Assembly: GCF_000003605.2 (NCBI RefSeq)
Contig: NW_003115982.1
Span: forward strand, 1-10,311
Length of the DNA stretch: 10,311 nt
Direction of reading: 5' to 3'
Source of the DNA: Saccoglossus kowalevskii
Taxonomy: Eukaryota > Hemichordata > Enteropneusta > Harrimaniidae
Made by a program: the position numbers and the translations under genes. Under the pieces are notes generated by a model that was not told the origin of the DNA, did not search any database, and was given only the letters and a program-made list of their open reading frames with translations. Numbering within the stretch: the stretch's first letter is position 1; every line of letters begins with the position of its first letter. This document shows positions 6,114-10,311 of this stretch, in pieces.

Positions 6114-7780
6114 AGTTTCACTGTACAGACTCGTCTAATTTCACGACTTTTCGATCTGAAGTCAATACTCGCACTGAATCGACAGTATATGATACGGTGG
6201 AGCTAAACCTGTGTTGACGTTGCTGTGGAAACTAAACTGATCTTTCCTAAGCAGCCTTCGGGAAATTTGGCAAATCACACATTCAACAACCAAAAATATT
6301 TTTGAAAACATATTATGCCCGGAAAACATTATAGTAGTAGCTAGGTAATAATAAAAGGAGCGTATTATAACTTCAACTTATCCACTTTTTTATCGATTAT
6401 ATGCATTGACTGACATGACTGTGTTTGAAGATACCGCTGTATGTGCACATGGATCAAGTTCTACTAGTTTCTATTATGAATGGATTATTTTACACGGCAT
6501 CACTAATCCAGTTCTGTTTCGTTTCGTTCCGTTCTACAGTATATGTTTTATATGTGAAAAGCATATGTGGAAAGTTACAACAATCAATGGCTGTGGCACA
6601 TTCTACAACTTTTTTTAAAGTTTTGCACATAATGCCAAATTAGAAAAGTGAGGAAACATTATGGGGACAATTTGTTACCCGATGACGAGGGTGAAGGTTA
6701 AATATATTGTTAACCTGGTAGTACTGCGTGCCTAATACAAAATCTAAACGTAAATCTAGGTCACATTTTATAATAAAGTTGAGCAAATATCAGAAAATTG
6801 TGAAATCTTCCTTTAAGAAAACACTTATATATCCGAGTGTACAATAACAACCTTTTCTCGTCTTTTATGAATTTTACAACAATTTCGATAATATGTACGT
6901 CTATTTGGTTTAAAATAACAAAGGAATTATAGAACAGTACCAAGCAAAATGTTATCATAGAATGTTAGTGAGTTAAAAAAGTGGAGGTAAATTGAGTAAG
7001 TTTACACGTGGAGACTACCGTGCTAATACCACTGTAATTGTCGTAAAAAATAAAGTTGACCTTGTTATACAACCCTACGGGTTTTATAAATGTGCAAGCT
7101 CCAGACCTTAAGCAGATCTCTGTTATTGTCTTGGCAACAAGTGTCCCCATTAAATGTTGGCCGTTGGCATAAACAGCCATATTAAACACGTTTGTCGATG
7201 AAATACAAACACATTGCCCGCTGTATTGTTTTTCTTGATACTAGGTTACATCGGATTACAAACTTGCGCCACCAATCGAGTTGCTAAGAAACAGAGCAAA
7301 AGCAAAACGTATCTACTGTGGACACCACTTTGGTTGACCAAATACGAAGGTACAGACAACACTTTAGAGCAGTTCGTCAATTGAATAGTTGCATCTTTGT
7401 ATTTTTAATTAAAATCAGCTGAAATGAATATATGTTTAGAAACGACACACACCGACTCAAAGAACGTTATTATTATCATAATCATAGTTGTCACTGACTG
7501 CTCTGAATGCAAGAAGTCGTACGTCCTATTCTGTCTTCATACACTTGCGCCAACTTGAAGTATGGTCTATTGGCACTGATTTTGACAAAAAACTAATAAA
7601 AACAAAAAATAGTAATTTGCAATATTTTAGTTTGAACAAAGTTTTTGCCACCTTCCATGTCAACCAGTTAACGATGTCATAATGGATACTGTAAACATTC
7701 GATGTTCAATGACTAATACGTTTCATGACGTGATAGTAACGATTTTCTTGCAATTAAACACACACTGTAAATCTATGTGT
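6114..7780. other. Intergenic stretch between gene B and gene A; 5' flank of gene A
   Basis: The gene A promoter and 5' UTR should lie at the left of this stretch, but no TATA box at a usable distance stands out. A minus-strand frame at 7189-6965 (74 codons, beginning MFNMAVYANGQHLMGTLVAK) lies in locally GC-richer DNA; it matches nothing I recognise and has no clear splice partner. Other frames here (6406-6643, 6761-6958, 7488-7682) look like chance. Confidence 0.45.
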
Positions 7781-7792
7781 CTTAAATATGAC

Positions 7793-8360
7793 ACATTTTT
7801 GTCCCCACTTTAATATAATTAAACTCATTAAGTGTTTTCTCAAAATCGCAAATGAGTTATTTTACATCACTACTGTTTTAAAATAAAACATTTTTACTGT
7901 TTTGTGATAAAACATTTTAAGTGTTTATAAGCTTGTCCCTACTTTAAAAACACTTAAAGTGTTTATAATCTGCATAATTGCGAGAAGTGTATACTATGAA
8001 AACACTTTTAGTGGAACATTTCAGGGATTTTTTTGCCCATAACACATTAGAAACTCGTTTTTAAAAGTGTTTTTACCAGAAACATGTATTTAAAGTTCTT
8101 ATTATCACAACACTTTTAAAGGTGCTTTTACTATACACACATTTTGTAAAGTGTTTTTAATCACGATATGTAGAACAATGTCTCAACCGAAGACATGTTT
8201 AAATAAAGTGATTTCACTAGCTACACATTGATAAGAGTTTCCACCAGAAATATGTATTGAAAAAGTGTTTATCATCGCAACACTTTGAACAGTAAAACAC
8301 AATACTGACAAGTGCTCGTAACGGAGACACATTTTAAAATGTATTTACACTGATAACATG
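7793..8360. repeat. Diverged satellite-like array: ~28-bp monomer, ~57-bp dimer, near-palindromic AAGTGTTT/AACACTT cores
   Basis: From 8066 the anchor AGTGTTTWT (with variants) recurs at 8066, 8094, 8121, 8150, 8177, 8207, 8234, 8264, 8311 and 8339; one unit near 8291 is shortened. Successive spacings are mostly 27-30, and alternate units match better, giving a 55-57 bp dimer. Each unit ends in an ACAYWTTTWAA-like stretch that, with the next AGTGTTT, forms an imperfect palindrome; the clearest is AAACACTT-A-AAGTGTTT at 7948-7964. Units further left (7820-8065) are looser, with 28-38 bp spacing. No coding potential. Confidence 0.7.
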
Positions 8361-8743
8361 GTAACAAATCATTAACATTATCATTTTTGAAAACAAAATA
8401 TATCAAATGATGCGTTTCATGATGAGGCACTTTGCACTACTCAGCGGAGTAATCATAACAAAGGATCACACAATCAAGTAACACTGTATTCATAAATATA
8501 AATATTAATAAGGTAAGTTCGAGTGTAACATTTAAAAAACAGACATGTATAGTTGTTGTAAATGATATCAATCACGTGAGTAAATGTATTTACTAGTACT
8601 GAAATTCAAACCTTTCGTGAAACTGCAGATACAATACCCAATATTTGCGAAAGTTGACACTTCAAAACAAATGAGTAATTAACTGAAACGAACAATAACA
8701 TCTTTGAACCCTCTCAGTAGTAACCCATATTAACAGGACAAAA

Positions 8744-8799
8744 TTAATTCCCAACATTAGCAGTTTCATCTTGTTCGCTCCGATCGCTTCTCTTAAAAT
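8744..8799 (-). CDS. Gene B terminal coding exon with stop codon
   Basis: The acceptor TATACTTTTCAG| is strong, and the following 56 bases read, in phase 1, FKRSDRSEQDETANVGN and then TAA at 8746-8744. Joined to the 40-base exon to the right, the C-terminus is roughly 31 charged residues. SEQD is a CK2-type motif, a weak hint of a cytosolic tail. The 3' UTR would run leftwards towards the satellite at 8360; no canonical AATAAA was found on this strand down to that point, only weak variants. The start of an alternative frame (MKLLMLGINFVLLIWV) looks like a signal peptide, but it is only 35 codons long with no good donor, so the spliced tail is preferred. Confidence 0.5.
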
Positions 8800-9219
8800 C
8801 TGAAAAGTATAATATTATCAAAATGCAGTGAGTAATGTTCAAATAATTATCATTATTGTTTCAAACAATGCAATATACGATGAAAATATTATTGTTGTTA
8901 TAAACTAACGCGCATGTAATGAGAAGACGAAAATATGACCACAAACGAATTGAACTGAAATTTCCTGTTAAATTCTGCAACATTTCTATGATTTTATTTG
9001 GTAACTCAGACCTTGATCTGGTGTGTGTTGGCATGGACGTAATGTGGTATGGAATTATCTGGTCCTGTAAATTCATGAACATGAGTTTAATCACTTATCC
9101 CGCACATAAAGAAATGAATGGAGGCCACTGCAAATTTCAATGTAGTACACAAGTGCCGACGCTGGCTTTATCAATTACAATTTCCACACGCTTCGTAACG
9201 AAGTAACTATATCATATAC
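8800..9219 (-). other. Proposed gene B last intron (420 bp)
   Basis: Frames at 8861-9094 (-) and 8919-9206 (+) cross this stretch. The minus frame follows an acceptor-like TTTACAG, but no donor gives the phase required by the terminal exon, so it is not included. CTTCGTAACGAAG (9191-9203) is a 13-bp palindrome near the donor. Confidence 0.4.
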
Positions 9220-9259
9220 CTTCAGGTTTGTTTAGGATAACTTCCGGTTTCTTTCTTTC
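9220..9259 (-). CDS. Gene B penultimate coding exon: charged cytoplasmic-type tail
   Basis: A 40-base segment follows a T-rich tract ending TTTTCTGAG| and ends at GAAG|GTATAT. Only one of its three frames is open (phase 0 in, phase 1 out); it reads ERKKPEVILNKPE plus one base. Its phase matches the 8799-8744 exon across a 420-bp intron, with junction codon GAT (Asp). The joined peptide is hydrophilic and alternates basic and acidic residues, as in the cytoplasmic tail of a membrane protein, although no transmembrane exon was found to the right inside the window. The gene is unrecognised and its product unknown. The exon is inferred from splice signals, phase agreement and composition only; a 40-base exon can arise by chance. 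Confidence 0.5.
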
Positions 9260-9750
9260 CTCAGAAAATCAAAAAAAGACTAAGTCTTCATTCGGCTCTA
9301 GTTTTTATTGCTTCGTCAAAGATTATGCCACCTGTCTACGCACTCCCGATAGTACAATTCAATCATGAATGAGCGTGCGCACGACACAAGTTACCAGTTA
9401 CTTGAACAGGCAATATACATTAATGTCAGCCGTCGTTGACCAAAGGTATCTCAAAATATTTGCAAAGAGGTAGCAAACTTATTTATTGTTCAATATTTGT
9501 TTTCATATTGTATTTATTGTATTAATTAAATTTCTAAATAACAGTTGAATGGTTATGTAATATTAAGAGGCCTAAACGAGCTCGTTTAAATTAGGCAACT
9601 ATTTGCACAGGTGTGTGGTAATCACCATAATGGAATTCACCACTGAGGCTCCGCCAATAGAATAAGAACTGCAAAGGAAATGAATGAATGAATGATTGGG
9701 TCACAGGGAATAATTGCCTGTTTAGCGCTATGGGGTGAGAATACCGCCAA
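9260..9750. other. No gene seen; 16-bp perfect palindrome and a short GAAT run
   Basis: TAAACGAGCTCGTTTA at 9573-9588 is its own reverse complement and is bracketed by GCCTAA/TTAGGC in offset register. TGAATGAATGAATGA occurs around 9681-9695. No exon with the phase-0 donor needed by gene B was found here. Confidence 0.5.
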
Positions 9751-9754
9751 AATT

Positions 9755-10030
9755 AGCTTGGTGTCATTATTTGAACATTGTTTAGTTGTTTGGTCTTTAT
9801 TTGGGAACTTGTTTGCTTATTATTTGGTCATTATTCGGTTATTTGGTCTTTATTTAAACATTATTTTGTGCTTATTCCATTATTGTGTTATTACTGCAGC
9901 ATCGTATTGCTATTGTTTCATTATTCCAACTTTATTTTTTAATTATTTCATTATTGTGTAATTGTTACAATATCATTTTGTCATTGTTTCATTCTATTAC
10001 AATTGTGTCGTTATTTTGACATTATCTTGA
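9755..10030. repeat. T-rich degenerate short-unit array (CATTATTTGG-like)
   Basis: About 275 bp strongly depleted of purines on the plus strand is built from variants of CATTATTTGG, CATTGTTT and TTATTTCATTATTGTG. TTTGGTCTTTATTT occurs exactly at 9789-9802 and 9842-9855. The hydrophobic open frame at 9692-9961 is an artefact of this composition. Confidence 0.6.
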
Positions 10031-10076
10031 CATTCAATTGTCATAAGATTCGGTTATTTTCACGTCCAAATGTCTT

Positions 10077-10159
10077 GACATTCAGTTCGCTTGACTTGCG
10101 ATTACCTCGACATTCGGTTCGCTTGACTTGCGATTACCTCAACATTCGATTACCTGACC
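10077..10159. repeat. 32-bp tandem repeat, two copies plus a shortened third
   Basis: A unit starting GACATTCRGTTCGCTTGACT and ending TTGCGATTACCTC occupies 10077-10108 and 10109-10140 with a single difference (A or G at the eighth base). A third copy from 10141 (AACATTCGATTACCT) has lost the middle. It abuts the donor of the candidate exon on its right. Confidence 0.85.
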
Positions 10160-10288
10160 TACATTAGCTGACCCCGCTATACATGTAATATTCAATCCAT
10201 AGTCCCGGGCCGCCTCCGATAAAGCGCTGCTCATGATGGCAATGTAGCCTTTGTAAAAGTTAGCGGGAATTTCTGAATGATGGCCGTT
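10154..10288 (-). CDS. Candidate exon near the right edge, possibly an upstream exon of gene B (unrecognised)
   Basis: From just inside two consecutive stops (TGA TGA, 10294-10289), 45 codons stay open to a donor GTCAG|GTAATC, in phase 0, which is the phase required by the 9259-9220 exon. The peptide includes EIPANFYKGYIAIM, then SSALSEAARDYG, then LNITCIAGSANVGQ, and looks protein-like; the block is also more GC-rich than its flanks. Possible 5' boundaries are the acceptors CATTCAG| (about 10272) or TTTTACAAAG| (10248), or a start at ATG 10234. A second frame on this strand is also open from the window edge to 10231, so the true frame is not certain, and a transposon-derived fragment is an alternative. 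No family was recognised. Confidence 0.28.
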
Positions 10289-10311
10289 TCATCAACATCC
10301 AGGGAACTGTC

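Noticed and set aside
6172-6191. CATATAC as TATA box and TTCAGTG as initiator of gene A
   Set aside because: The two are too close together for a TATA-initiator pair, and both motifs are common in AT-rich sequence.
7200-7383. Plus-strand open frame without ATG ending near 7383, with a hydrophobic beginning
   Set aside because: It has no start codon, donor, cysteine pattern or recognised family, and its length is within chance expectation for this composition.
8667-8774. 35-codon frame with a signal-peptide-like start (MKLLMLGINFVLLIWV)
   Set aside because: It is too short, with no good donor, and it overlaps the better-supported terminal exon of gene B in another frame.
8919-9206. 95-codon plus-strand frame
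   Set aside because: It lies in the proposed gene B intron, with no motif, no splice partner and a composition like its surroundings.
9692-9961. 89-codon hydrophobic frame resembling a membrane protein
   Set aside because: Hydrophobicity follows from the T-rich degenerate repeat, since T in the second codon position gives Leu, Ile, Phe and Val.

Overview
The window looks like nuclear DNA from an invertebrate animal, AT-rich and mostly intronic or intergenic. Coding sequence sits in short blocks bounded by good GT/AG splice signals, several of these blocks are EGF-like modules, and the spacers carry non-autonomous transposons and simple or tandem repeats. A mollusc, brachiopod, lancelet or similar marine invertebrate would fit, but nothing here fixes the species. 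I see no bacterial or viral gene, tRNA, rRNA or CRISPR array. Most long six-frame reading frames are chance frames in introns; the real exons are short.

Gene A (minus strand, about 6113 down to 2738, 3' end not found) is the best-supported content. Six exons join in frame into 211 codons plus one base: a 14-residue start exon; an exon with a Gly/Ser linker, Lys-Lys and one roughly 25-residue hydrophobic helix; then four EGF-like domains, each on its own exon with phase 1 on both sides. There is no signal peptide, and the positive charges lie before the helix. The predicted product is therefore a type II (N-terminus inside) membrane protein with extracellular EGF repeats, the last two of the calcium-binding, Asx-hydroxylation type. 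I do not recognise it as a named gene.

Gene B (minus strand, right part) is represented by two 3'-terminal coding exons (9259-9220 and 8799-8744). They splice into a charged hydrophilic C-terminal tail ending at a TAA. Its body lies to the right, possibly beginning with a candidate exon at 10288-10154 at the window edge. Genes A and B are head to tail, about 2.6 kb apart.

Layout: 1-976 has no convincing gene (an old duplication/inverted repeat, a perfect NRF1-type site and a 53-codon ORF); 977-1140 is a small hAT-like MITE with 8-bp target duplications; 1222-1796 is a second inverted-repeat element; 1797-2737 is unassigned; 2738-6113 is gene A, whose introns hold a 67-bp tandem repeat and a pentanucleotide microsatellite; 6114-7780 is featureless intergenic DNA; about 7793-8360 is a diverged satellite with a ~28-bp monomer and ~57-bp dimer; 8744-9259 is the 3' end of gene B; 9260-10153 holds a palindrome, a T-rich degenerate array and a 32-bp tandem repeat; 10154-10288 is the candidate exon.
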